This document shows positions 30,872 through 39,029 of a stretch of DNA of 64,000 bases, one piece after another. The DNA lies in assembly GCF_014863545.1 (NCBI RefSeq), contig NZ_CP062260.1, positions 6,873,001 through 6,937,000 on the forward strand, written 5' to 3'. A program made the translations under genes and the position numbers. Below the pieces are notes generated by a model. The model searched no databases and was not told the DNA's origin. It was given only the letters and a program-made list of their open reading frames with translations. Each line of letters opens with the position of its first letter. The stretch's first letter is position 1. Source of the stretch: Paenibacillus sp. JNUCC32 (lineage in GTDB: Bacteria; Bacillota; Bacilli; Paenibacillales; Paenibacillaceae).

Positions 30872-32731
30872 ATGTTCGGATTAAAGGCGGATTTTATGCA
30901 GAACGGCGGAACGATCATGGTGCTGGACCGGGATGAAGGGATCCAGTCAACAGAACTGAATCATGTGCAGCTGGGCATGATCCGTTCTTCGAGAATCCCG
31001 CACTTTTTGAAGCTGCATATGAAAGAAGTCGATTACAAAGTAACCTTGGAATATGATATCACCGGCAAAAAGATGCTGTCTCAGGCATTGAAGAGCGAGC
31101 GCATGACGTTGACCGAGTACTATGGGCTGCTGCTGCAGATCGCTACCGCATTGGAGGACAGCAGGCTGTATATGCTTCAACCCGAGAATTACATACTTCA
31201 TGAGGATTTTCTGTTTGTTGAAGGCTCCCTGCATCTTGGCACATTATATTTAACCTATGTTCCCCTTGCCGTTAATGAGACAAGCAGTAACCGTCTCCCT
31301 GTAACGCTTAAGGAACTTATGACAAGGCTTCTCTTATCGGTCTCGGAGCTGAAAGGAGGAGGGATACAAGCATTGATGACCTTCTGCAGTGAACAGAGCT
31401 TCAGTTTGCCGGGACTTAAGCGGCTTGTCATTGAACTGCTTGCAGGAGAAGATGGTGAAAGCGATCAAGCAGGAACGCAAGCGAAGATGGCAGTGCCTGC
31501 ACATGTGAATGAAAGATTGCCCTATACCGATAATCCCTCAAACAGCAGCGTCTCCAGGACTGCCTTCTCATTTGCAGAGCCGGCTCACAGCCGGAGTGCG
31601 GCATTGCAGACGGAGAATGACGGCAACACGGATAAACAGAGTTTAATTCGAAGCCTGACGGAACGTACCAACGAGATGTTTGGGAAAAGCGGCCGAAACG
31701 AAGAAGGTAATTCTCACGCCGGTCGCACCCCATCAGGTCTTCCTGCGTGGTCATCTGGCACAGATGATTCAAGTCTTGATGAAGCGGAGCATGGCAGGTC
31801 TTCGCCGGTTCGGACTTATATTTTGCTAGGATGTTTGCTCGCCGCAGCGGGAGCTTGGAGAATGTTGTACATGAATCAACCGGGTCCGCTGATGTTGGGG
31901 CTATCGGTAGGGATTACGATTCTGCTTGCCGTGATCGCTTGGCTCGGCTACACGGGCAAACTCCGGCTGCTCCCACGGAGAACGGAGGATTGGTCCGGTT
32001 CATTGCCCGTGTTTGAATCCACAGAGCTGAGTCCGCAAGAGCATGCCAAGTGGAAGTCCGTCCCGCGTTTTGAGGCAGATCCCTTATCAGGTCTTCTTAC
32101 GGGAAGACAGGCAGCGGACTCAGGGAAAGCGGCAGAAGCAGAGCTTGGTGAGGGGAATGAGCATTGGAGATGGCAGGTTCCTAAATCTCCATTTAACCTT
32201 GAGCGGGATCAGCCTTCAGCGGGATCTTCCGTACAGTCTTTTCGGGACCAGGCTTTTTCGCGTTCTCCTAACGCCGGGGCAGGAGATTCTTATAGGGAAG
32301 AAGGGGATTATTATGCCCAGCTGTCCCAACGGACGGAGGTGCTTTCGTCCTCTGGTGGTGGGGGAGCTACCGTGCTGTTAAGTCCAGAGACCGCCGTTCG
32401 TCCGCCCGGACACCATTCGGCCAGGGACTATCTTGAGCTTACCGAACCGAATGCAGCCGTCCCGAAGCGAATTGAATTGCATCAGCCCCATTTCATCATC
32501 GGCCGCTCTCCCGACGTCGCCCAATTTGTAGCTGAAGGTGTGGGAACTTCACGGGCACATGTCGAGCTCTCTCGCGAAAGCGGTGGATACGTCCTGAAGG
32601 ATCTGGGTTCCAGAAACGGTACAATGTTGAAGGGAGAATCCATGGTGCCTTATAAAGAATACCCTTTGATGGAAGGGGATGCCTTTATTATTGCCGGATG
32701 GACGTTTACCCTGCGCAGGGGGGGATATTAA
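30872..32731 (+). CDS. DUF6382/FHA-domain membrane protein of the tad cluster
   Basis: 619 residues. The N-terminal ~190 residues (GLKADFMQNGGTIMVLDRD ... LQPENYILHEDFLFVEG) match the DUF6382 region found with FHA domains in Bacillota; a disordered Ser/Gly/Glu region follows; two helices (YILLGCLLAAAGAWRML and LMLGLSVGITILLAVIAWLG, about 312-350) cross the membrane; the C-terminal FHA domain (about 535-610) has HFIIGRSPD, GTSRAHVEL and DLGSRNGTML, the phosphothreonine-binding residues. It suggests Ser/Thr-kinase-dependent control of pilus assembly. RBS TAGGAGGCGG. Last gene of the cluster; terminator 32810. Confidence 0.83.
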   Translation: MFGLKADFMQNGGTIMVLDRDEGIQSTELNHVQLGMIRSSRIPHFLKLHMKEVDYKVTLEYDITGKKMLSQALKSERMTLTEYYGLLLQIATALEDSRLYMLQPENYILHEDFLFVEGSLHLGTLYLTYVPLAVNETSSNRLPVTLKELMTRLLLSVSELKGGGIQALMTFCSEQSFSLPGLKRLVIELLAGEDGESDQAGTQAKMAVPAHVNERLPYTDNPSNSSVSRTAFSFAEPAHSRSAALQTENDGNTDKQSLIRSLTERTNEMFGKSGRNEEGNSHAGRTPSGLPAWSSGTDDSSLDEAEHGRSSPVRTYILLGCLLAAAGAWRMLYMNQPGPLMLGLSVGITILLAVIAWLGYTGKLRLLPRRTEDWSGSLPVFESTELSPQEHAKWKSVPRFEADPLSGLLTGRQAADSGKAAEAELGEGNEHWRWQVPKSPFNLERDQPSAGSSVQSFRDQAFSRSPNAGAGDSYREEGDYYAQLSQRTEVLSSSGGGGATVLLSPETAVRPPGHHSARDYLELTEPNAAVPKRIELHQPHFIIGRSPDVAQFVAEGVGTSRAHVELSRESGGYVLKDLGSRNGTMLKGESMVPYKEYPLMEGDAFIIAGWTFTLRRGGY

Positions 32732-32809
32732 TACGGGATTATTATAGTAGAAGTAAGATTTGCGAAGCCATTATTCTATGAAGTTTAGAGGGAATTCGGA
32801 TTATTGCAG

Positions 32810-32857
32810 AAAACCAAAGGTGTACCCTAATTTTTAGAGGGGCCTTTGGTTTTTTAT
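32810..32857 (+). terminator. Intrinsic terminator after the tad cluster
   Basis: AAAACCAAAGG pairs with CCTTTGGTTTT around a loop of about 22 nt, then TTTTATTTTT. It separates the pilus operon from the A+T-rich islet. Confidence 0.8.
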
Positions 32858-32917
32858 TTTTACTAGATCTATAAAAAACATCTGGTATGATAATTATGGT
32901 AAAATGTACCGATTAAC

Positions 32918-32923
32918 TATAAT
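32918..32923 (+). promoter_or_regulatory. Candidate -10 element of the A+T-rich islet
   Basis: Perfect TATAAT at 32918-32923, 45 bp before the first gene of the islet. The -35 region 17 bp upstream (TATGGT) is poor. Confidence 0.35.
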
Positions 32924-32967
32924 TTTAAGGCGAGATAATAATACTTTAATGAGAGGACAAGAGGATT

Positions 32968-33363
32968 TTGCATAGGAAAATTAAAAGCAACTTTTTTTAC
33001 TTGGCTGCAGGAATATATCTAGGTATTGCAATAGTAGCATTTATTCCATGGATTCAGATTGACGCAAAAATTACAGCATATACAAGTATCATCGCATTAT
33101 TTATAACAATTTATGACTCATCTAAGGTTGGCCTAAAAATAGCTGCTACAGAAGGGGATTCACGCAAGCAAAGAATCCAGTATGTTTTTACGTTAGTTAT
33201 GAAAGCCTTCATGATAATTTCGCCATTTGCCCTCTTGTACTGGATTAATTATGAGGACGATGAAGCAGTCATAACGAGAATAAGCAATTACGTGACTTTT
33301 GCTGCGATTGGGGTTGTATTTTTTACTAGAGGCATGGAATTAAAAAAATCAAGTGAACGATAA
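32968..33363 (+). CDS. Small four-helix membrane protein of unknown function
   Basis: 131 residues, not recognised. Four predicted membrane helices: NFFYLAAGIYLGIAIVAFIPW, AYTSIIALFITIYDSS, FTLVMKAFMIISPFALLYWI and ISNYVTFAAIGVVFFTRGM. Charged loops with short Lys-rich ends suggest both termini are cytoplasmic. TTG start at 32968, 10 nt after GAGAGGA. Composition is plainly more A+T-rich than the flanking genes, as in the next two genes, so the three may have arrived together. It resembles small effector-like membrane proteins in accessory loci only in general build; no function is claimed. Confidence 0.65.
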   Translation: MHRKIKSNFFYLAAGIYLGIAIVAFIPWIQIDAKITAYTSIIALFITIYDSSKVGLKIAATEGDSRKQRIQYVFTLVMKAFMIISPFALLYWINYEDDEAVITRISNYVTFAAIGVVFFTRGMELKKSSER

Positions 33364-33417
33364 CTCAAATTAAATCCAGTATTGCAATTCTTTTATCAAT
33401 CATTAAAAGGAGCAAAC

Positions 33418-34158
33418 ATGAAAAAGGACGACTTTGGCAACCGAATGAAGGGTTACGAAAACATTTTTAGACAAACGCTTCCTCAGAGACTTCCAGTGAT
33501 TATTCGTATAGATGGTTCACATTTCCATACATTTACTCGTGGAATGATAAAACCGTTTGATGAGGTACTAATTCAGGCTTTTTGGGAGACGTGTAAATAC
33601 TTAGCGCAAAATATTATGGGTTGTAAGTTGATCTACCATCAAAGTGATGAAATATCTATTCTGCTGACCAATTATGATAAGTTAACAACGCAGTCTTGGT
33701 TTGAAAATAATCTACAAAAAATGGTTTCAGTGTCTGCTTCAATGGCTACTGCAAAGTTCAATGAGGTTATACAAAAAGCCTTTCCCGACAAGCCGCTCGC
33801 CACATTTGATAGCAGAGCTTGGGTACTGCCTCATGATGAGGTAGCGAACTATTTTCTTTGGAGACAGCAGGACGCAACCAAAAACAGCATTTCGATGGTT
33901 GCTCAGGCAAGCTTTCCACATAAGGAGTTACAGGGATTAGATGGAAAGAAACTTCAGGACAAGTTATTTCTCGAAAAAGGTGTAAATTGGAACGATCTGC
34001 CTATTTGGCAAAAACGCGGAGCGTGCATTACAAAGCAGTACTATAAAAAAGGAGAGGCGCTTCGGAGCAAGTGGGATGTTGATTTTAATACACCGATTTT
34101 TAGTCAGAATAGAGAGTACATAAATCAGTACGTTTATTTATCAAAGGATGAAAAATAA
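33418..34158 (+). CDS. Thg1-like protein (3'-5' RNA polymerase, tRNA repair)
   Basis: 246 residues homologous to tRNA-His guanylyltransferase. Bacterial Thg1-like proteins add nucleotides to RNA 5' ends in the 3'-5' direction, restoring truncated tRNAs. The two-metal catalytic residues are intact: Asp32 in VIIRIDGSHFHTFTR and Asp77/Glu78 in YHQSDEISIL, matching Asp29, Asp76 and Glu77 of human THG1. Downstream TFDSRAWVLPHDEVANYFLW and KNSISMVAQASF are also family-typical. ATG 33418 follows AAAGGAG at 7 nt. A+T-rich composition suggests transfer. Its stop overlaps the following kinase start (TAATG), so the two are translationally coupled. Confidence 0.9.
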   Translation: MKKDDFGNRMKGYENIFRQTLPQRLPVIIRIDGSHFHTFTRGMIKPFDEVLIQAFWETCKYLAQNIMGCKLIYHQSDEISILLTNYDKLTTQSWFENNLQKMVSVSASMATAKFNEVIQKAFPDKPLATFDSRAWVLPHDEVANYFLWRQQDATKNSISMVAQASFPHKELQGLDGKKLQDKLFLEKGVNWNDLPIWQKRGACITKQYYKKGEALRSKWDVDFNTPIFSQNREYINQYVYLSKDEK

Positions 34159-34601
34159 TGGAGTGTGTCATTTTCATTGGGATTCAAGCTTCTGGAAAAT
34201 CAACATTTTATAAAGAAAAGTTTTTCAAAACTCATATGAGAATAAACCTTGATATGTTGCGGACAAGGCATCGTGAGAATGTTTTTCTTGAAGCATCAAT
34301 CAGTACTAGTCTGCCGTTTGTAATTGATAATACGAATCCAACAATGGATGAACGAAAAAAATATATCGAATTAGGTAAAAAACATAGGTATAAGATCGTG
34401 GGTTATTACTTTGAACCGAATTATGATTTATCTTATGCACGTAACGAACAGAGACAAGGAAAAGATAAGATTCCTGAGGTTGGAATCAAAAGTACACTGA
34501 AGATGTTGCAAACTCCTTACTATGATGAGGGTTTTGATGAATTGTATTTGGTGCGGTCACTTAATGAAGGATTTGAAGTCGAAGAAATGAAAATGAAATG
34601 A
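34158..34601 (+). CDS. P-loop kinase, polynucleotide-kinase-like (AAA_33)
   Basis: 147 residues. P-loop FIGIQASGKSTFYKE (Gly8 to Ser15), DxD-like LDMLRTRHRENV, a strand/loop PFVIDNTNPTMDERKKYIE typical of T4 PNK/PNKP-related kinases, and a lid with NEQRQGKDKIPE, with YYFEPNYDLSYARN before it. The family phosphorylates nucleic-acid 5'-OH ends or small molecules; substrate cannot be told from sequence. The ATG overlaps the Thg1-like stop by 1 bp, so a joint role in RNA 5'-end repair is the natural inference. It is A+T-rich like its neighbours. No phosphatase or ligase is adjacent. Confidence 0.82.
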   Translation: MECVIFIGIQASGKSTFYKEKFFKTHMRINLDMLRTRHRENVFLEASISTSLPFVIDNTNPTMDERKKYIELGKKHRYKIVGYYFEPNYDLSYARNEQRQGKDKIPEVGIKSTLKMLQTPYYDEGFDELYLVRSLNEGFEVEEMKMK

Positions 34602-34687
34602 GTCTTTCAACTTTTTGAATATATCCCCCATAGATAAAGGTTTATTACATAGGATTTAATTTCTGGAGATGAAGGAGAATGATCAAT

Positions 34688-35863
34688 GTGATAAAAAAAG
34701 CCTTATTATGGTCACCCTTGTTTGTGGTGTTATGGTTACTGCTTCCGAGCCCATCCCATGCCGCCACTTTATTTGTAAAAGCAAACGTGGAATATGGGCC
34801 ATTCAAATCGCCCTTCTCTTTGGAAGACCCGATAATGATGAAGGAGGGGAGAGTATTGCTTCCTCTGCGGGAGGTCGGCGATATATTGGGTTTGAAGGTA
34901 CATTGGAATCAAGGACAGCAAAGGGCGAGTCTGTATGGCGTAAATCTTGAAATGACCCTGCAGCCAGGATCCGATGCTGCTTACGTGAACAATGAAAAGA
35001 AAAAACTCCAGACTTCTGCGGAAATCATCAACGGAAAGCTGTACATTCCTCTTCGGTTTGTTGCCGAGACCGCGAGTGAGGAAGTGAGGTGGAAATCCGA
35101 TACGAAGACGTTGTCTGTTGGCAGCAGTTACGCTATGGGGACAGATAAGGGCATTACATTTTGGCTTAACCGGAAGAATGGTGAATTCTATCAAGCCATC
35201 GGAAACAGGACGCCGTCGCTCATTGGAAAATTGGATATCCTGGTAGAGGAGCTGAGACATCTCCAAGTGGAAAGACTGTCCGACAACAGTTCGTACGTGC
35301 GACTATATGAAGCAGTAGGGATGTCCGCATTAGGTAAGAGATCCGGCCAGGTTTTTGTGAAGGACGGACAGATCATAAAGGAATCGCACTTTGGATTCAT
35401 GGGATATTATCCGGATACCAACACGTATAGCCTGTACGATCTGCAAGGAAAAGTATTGTTCACGGATGGCAAGCATGCAGAGTTTCTGAATCATGAAGGA
35501 GAAGTGGTGGCTTCATTCGATCTAAGGGAGCTTACTGGAAAAAAAGACGAGGTCTATATGATCGAATACGTTACGGATTCGTACATGATCTTGCGGGAAT
35601 ATGGTACGCAGCATCTGATACTCTATCATCGAATGCGTGAAATCACCGCCTATGTTCATGAGATGCTATCGCTTCCTCTATCAGAGAAAAAATTCCTCGA
35701 GGAAGTTGCCTTGGACAGAAATAATGAACCGGACCGTGAGCTTATCATTCGCTTCAATAAACAAGAGGAGAATACGCTTTTGTTCCTATATAAGAGCAAA
35801 ACAACAGGCCAAGTTGATTTGTATCCCTTCAATTTAGCAGACTTAAAAAACGAATCCCCCTAA
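34688..35863 (+). CDS. Copper-amine-oxidase-N 'stalk' domain surface protein
   Basis: 391 residues with a signal peptide (ALLWSPLFVVLWLLLPSPSHA). Then a copper-amine-oxidase N-terminal-like domain, duplicated beta-rich element with GRVLLPLREVGDILGLKVHW and NGKLYIPLRFVAETASEEVRW (residues about 50-140), which is a non-catalytic stalk module common in Paenibacillus surface proteins. The C-terminal half is of unknown fold. GTG start at 34688 is chosen because AAGGAG stands 10 nt upstream; ATG 34679 is too close. It lies 86 bp after the kinase; composition returns toward the local average here, so it belongs to the host backbone. Confidence 0.75.
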   Translation: MIKKALLWSPLFVVLWLLLPSPSHAATLFVKANVEYGPFKSPFSLEDPIMMKEGRVLLPLREVGDILGLKVHWNQGQQRASLYGVNLEMTLQPGSDAAYVNNEKKKLQTSAEIINGKLYIPLRFVAETASEEVRWKSDTKTLSVGSSYAMGTDKGITFWLNRKNGEFYQAIGNRTPSLIGKLDILVEELRHLQVERLSDNSSYVRLYEAVGMSALGKRSGQVFVKDGQIIKESHFGFMGYYPDTNTYSLYDLQGKVLFTDGKHAEFLNHEGEVVASFDLRELTGKKDEVYMIEYVTDSYMILREYGTQHLILYHRMREITAYVHEMLSLPLSEKKFLEEVALDRNNEPDRELIIRFNKQEENTLLFLYKSKTTGQVDLYPFNLADLKNESP

Positions 35864-35906
35864 TCCTCTATAAGAGGACTTGGGGGAAATGACCAAACGG
35901 CTTGGT
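35852..35906 (+). terminator. Double hairpin after the stalk-domain gene
   Basis: TCCCCC/GGGGGA with inner TCCTC/GAGGA (about 35853-35888) and then GACCAAACGGCTTGGTC. There is no long T-run, so termination is uncertain. Confidence 0.4.
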
Positions 35907-35950
35907 CGTTCATTTAAGACGAGTACCGCCATTCCGTATTAGGGTGTTCA

Positions 35951-36424
35951 TTACTTATTGATCAAATGCTGATAAGGCTTGTAGTCGATTTCCTTCTTCT
36001 GGAGGAAGTTCATCAGGAATTTGTAATCCCGCTTCGGCGTAGCCACGATGTAACCTTTGATGCAGTGATCCCGGGTGACTTCGGTTGCGCCGGATTCGAC
36101 GGCGATTTTGCCGATTTCGGCTGCAATGGAGTGTTTGGCGATATCCCGGAACGGTCCCGGAACAGGCTGCACCAGCTCGTCCAGAAATGCTTTGGATTCA
36201 TCCGTCCAGAGCGGGCGGCTTCGCTCTACCCAGTAATTTTGCCAATCGAGCTTCGATTTGCCGTCGGCCTTGGGAAGCACTTTCAGAAACTTGCGGAACA
36301 TGAAAAATCCGCCGATGCCCATCAGCCCGAGCATGACCCATCCCCAGAAGGCAATGGAGTTCATGAACCATGACGGCGGCGCACTGGACGACAAATAGCC
36401 CATGACGGCCCCTGTGCTCTTCAT
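35951..36424 (-). CDS. DUF2621-family membrane protein (YneK-like)
   Basis: 157 residues. The N-terminal membrane segment is AFWGWVMLGLMGIGGFFMFR; the rest is cytoplasmic and shows LDWQNYWVERSRPLWTDESK and VTRDHCIKGYIVATPKRDY, which is related to the small protochlorophyllide-reductase-like C-terminal domain and typical of the DUF2621 family (B. subtilis YneK). ATG 36424 with an AGGTGATAT region upstream. It is divergent from nfo. The function of the family is not established. Confidence 0.72.
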   Translation of the reverse strand: MKSTGAVMGYLSSSAPPSWFMNSIAFWGWVMLGLMGIGGFFMFRKFLKVLPKADGKSKLDWQNYWVERSRPLWTDESKAFLDELVQPVPGPFRDIAKHSIAAEIGKIAVESGATEVTRDHCIKGYIVATPKRDYKFLMNFLQKKEIDYKPYQHLINK

Positions 36425-36549
36425 CTGTATATCACCTCAATGATTATTGTCACATGACACTTTCATGAGAATTATAACGCATTTCTAGATTTATTTCGAT
36501 ATACAAGCTAAAATAGGTGTAATTGTGTGTTAAAAAAGGGGGATGCAGC

Positions 36550-37671
36550 ATGTTGAAAATTGGTTCCCACGTGTCGTTTTCGGACAAGGGATTGCTGACT
36601 GCGACGGCTGAAGCCACGTCTTACGGCTCAAGCTCGTTCATGATATATACCGGTGCGCCGCAAAATACGCGCCGCAAGCCGATCGACTCCATGTTTATCG
36701 AAGAAGGCAAAGCCGCCATGCAGGAAAGCGGGATTGAAGAAATCGTGGTCCACGCGCCGTACATTATCAACCTCGGATCGTACAAGCCGAATACGTTTGA
36801 GCTGGCGGTGAGCTTTCTGCAGGAGGAGATTCGCCGCACGCATGCGGTCGGCGTGAAGAACATCGTTCTCCATCCCGGCGCATATACCGACAAGGATGCG
36901 GAATACGGCATCGACCGAATTGCGGAAGGTCTTAATGAAGTGCTAGGCGGTACGGATGAGACCGAAGTGAAGATTGCGCTTGAGACGATGGCCGGCAAAG
37001 GTACTGAAATGGGACGCAGCTTTGAAGAAATTGCTTCCATTATTGATAAGGTGAAGTACAACGACCGATTAGCCATTTGCCTGGACACCTGCCATATTCA
37101 TGACGCGGGATATGATATCGTGAATGATCTGGACGGCGTGCTGGAGCAGTTCGACAAGCTGATCGGGCTCGACCGTTTAACGGTCGTCCACGTGAACGAT
37201 AGCAAGAACCCGCGCGGAGCGGGCAAAGACCGTCATACGCCGATTGGAACCGGATGGATCGGGTATGAAGCCATTCAGAGAGTGGTTCATCACGAAAAAC
37301 TCCAGGGCAGACCGTTCATTCTCGAAACGCCGTGGATCGGTAAAGATCCAAAAACCCAGCGTCCGATGTACGAGATCGAGATTGCGCTTCTGCGCGGGGA
37401 TGTGGAAGGCCGTTTCGGCCAAGCTTTCACGCAGCAAGTGGAAGAGCTGGGTGCTTTCTTTGCCAAGGAAGGCATCGAGTCCCGTTCATTTGTACTGGAT
37501 ACCTGGACGCTGCTGAAGAATGATGCCAAAGCCAAAAAGGCCGATCCGCGCGAACCGATGGAGCGCCTGTACGATATGGTCATGGCGGCCGGCCTGCTGT
37601 CCGACCTGTCGGAGGAGCAGATCAATCAGCGCCTGATCGCTTGGTTGTCGGGTGTTTCCCTGACATCCTAA
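36550..37671 (+). CDS. nfo: Deoxyribonuclease IV (apurinic/apyrimidinic endonuclease)
   Basis: Endonuclease IV of the xylose-isomerase-like TIM-barrel fold, which cuts at abasic sites in base-excision repair using three zinc ions. Ligand motifs are visible: [63 protein letters not shown], and [17 protein letters not shown]. The 373-residue length is about 75-90 longer than usual; the extra C-terminal part (from about residue 285) reads [20 protein letters not shown] and [18 protein letters not shown]. The start is ATG 36550 with GGGGGA upstream. The barrel looks complete, so activity is expected. Confidence 0.92.
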   Translation: MLKIGSHVSFSDKGLLTATAEATSYGSSSFMIYTGAPQNTRRKPIDSMFIEEGKAAMQESGIEEIVVHAPYIINLGSYKPNTFELAVSFLQEEIRRTHAVGVKNIVLHPGAYTDKDAEYGIDRIAEGLNEVLGGTDETEVKIALETMAGKGTEMGRSFEEIASIIDKVKYNDRLAICLDTCHIHDAGYDIVNDLDGVLEQFDKLIGLDRLTVVHVNDSKNPRGAGKDRHTPIGTGWIGYEAIQRVVHHEKLQGRPFILETPWIGKDPKTQRPMYEIEIALLRGDVEGRFGQAFTQQVEELGAFFAKEGIESRSFVLDTWTLLKNDAKAKKADPREPMERLYDMVMAAGLLSDLSEEQINQRLIAWLSGVSLTS

Positions 37672-37704
37672 GCTTCATTAGAAATGGCATATTAGTAAGA
37701 AACT

Positions 37705-37760
37705 GAGGCATTCTCAAGAAAACGTCCGTATGCTGCGGATTGTTTTTCTTGAGAGATGCC
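37705..37760 (+). terminator. Long hairpin between nfo and purU
   Basis: GGCATTCTCAAGAAAA pairs with TTTTCTTGAGAGATGCC (one bulge) around a 20-nt loop. A T-run lies within the 3' arm. It probably terminates nfo, or forms leader structure for purU. Confidence 0.55.
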
Positions 37761-37803
37761 GTTCATGTTCATTGCAGATTTAAAAGGAGGATCACCGAGT
37801 CTC

Positions 37804-38703
37804 ATGGAAATTCACATCAAGAAGGATCTGCCGTCTGCGGCAGGTCAGTACCCTAATCGTGCCCGCATGCTGATCTCCTGTCCGGATGGACCGGGAATCG
37901 TGGCAGCAGTATCCCAGTTCCTGTACCAGCATGGTGCGAATATCGTTCAGTCTGACCAATATACGATGGACCCGGCCGGCGGCATGTTTTTTATGCGGGT
38001 TGAGTTCGATCTGGAGGACTTGAACACGAAGCTTCCCCAGCTGGAGGAATCCTTCCGGGAAGTAGCCGATCAATTCCGCATGGAATGGAATATCTATCAT
38101 GCCGCCCGCAAGAAACGCCTGGCGATTTTTGTTTCGAAAGAGGATCACTGCCTTGTAGAGTTGTTGTGGCAATGGCAGGCTGGCGACCTGGATGCGGATA
38201 TCGCATTGGTGGTCAGCAACCATCTGGATATGAAGGAATACGTGGAATCCTTCGGTATCCCGTATCACCACATTCCGGTTACTGCGGATACGAAGCCTCA
38301 AGCGGAGCAGCGTCAGTTGGACGTGATCGGGGATGATATCGACGTGATCATCCTTGCGCGTTACATGCAGATTATTTCGCCAACCTTTATCGATCATTAC
38401 CGGAACCGGATTATCAATATCCACCATTCCTTCCTCCCGGCCTTCGTCGGCGGCAAGCCTTATGCGCAAGCATATAACCGCGGCGTCAAGATTATCGGGG
38501 CAACCGCCCACTACGTAACGGAAGAGCTCGATGGCGGACCGATTATCGAGCAGGACGTGCAGCGCGTAAGCCACCGTGACGACGTCAATGAGCTGAAGCG
38601 CATCGGACGTACCATTGAACGCGTGGTACTGGCAAGAGCCGTCAAATGGCATGTCGAGGATCGGATTCTGGTCCATAACAATAAAACGGTTGTATTCAGC
38701 TAG
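37804..38703 (+). CDS. purU: Formyltetrahydrofolate deformylase
   Basis: Releases formate from 10-formyl-THF, balancing one-carbon pools. 299 residues: an N-terminal ACT domain (RMLISCPDGPGIVAAVSQFL ... MRVEFDL, about 20-90) and a C-terminal formyltransferase-fold hydrolase domain (about 100-295). Catalytic-site motifs are present: INIHHSFLPAFVGGKPY near 204-220 and TEELDGGPIIEQD near 237-249, giving the expected His and Asp. The start is ATG 37804; AAAGGAGG stands 13 nt upstream, a little far. No other in-frame start is better. Monocistronic with a terminator at 38784. Confidence 0.95.
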   Translation: MEIHIKKDLPSAAGQYPNRARMLISCPDGPGIVAAVSQFLYQHGANIVQSDQYTMDPAGGMFFMRVEFDLEDLNTKLPQLEESFREVADQFRMEWNIYHAARKKRLAIFVSKEDHCLVELLWQWQAGDLDADIALVVSNHLDMKEYVESFGIPYHHIPVTADTKPQAEQRQLDVIGDDIDVIILARYMQIISPTFIDHYRNRIINIHHSFLPAFVGGKPYAQAYNRGVKIIGATAHYVTEELDGGPIIEQDVQRVSHRDDVNELKRIGRTIERVVLARAVKWHVEDRILVHNNKTVVFS

Positions 38704-38783
38704 TCCCGGACATTCCGACGATTCATCATAGAGAGTATAATGGAGCAGCCTGACACTTTAACGCTGCAATGGATTACCCCTTG

Positions 38784-38818
38784 ATCCCGCTCCTCTTCTT
38801 GGAGCGGGATTTTATTTT
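38784..38818 (+). terminator. Intrinsic terminator after purU
   Basis: ATCCCGCTCC / GGAGCGGGAT with a 7-nt loop, then TTTTATTTTAT. Confidence 0.9.
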
Positions 38819-38819
38819 A

Positions 38820-39029
38820 TATTTGACTTAAGCAATAACACGAATTTCTTGCCAAAAGCTGAAAAAATGGTTCCTTGGAGCTTTTTATGGAAGTAAACGT
38901 CAAACTTTTTATAAATTCGACTCGTCAATATAGTTGAGCTTGTGAAGAGAGTCTTTACATACATCTTCTAAAACCTATGCATCGTTTGTCTTTGAACAGC
39001 AATTTATATTTGGAGAGGGGAATCATCAG
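38820..39029. other. Promoter region of the envelope cluster
   Basis: A+T-rich spacer. It contains TTTATAAATTCGAC and CAATATAG blocks that may be promoter parts, and ends in the RBS GGAGAGGGG before the TTG at 39030. No coding frame with an RBS and no known riboswitch was recognised. Confidence 0.5.

Noticed and set aside
35200..35863. Treating the stalk-domain protein as part of the A+T-rich islet
   Set aside because: Its composition is close to the surroundings and the domain is common in this genus, so it is more likely backbone.
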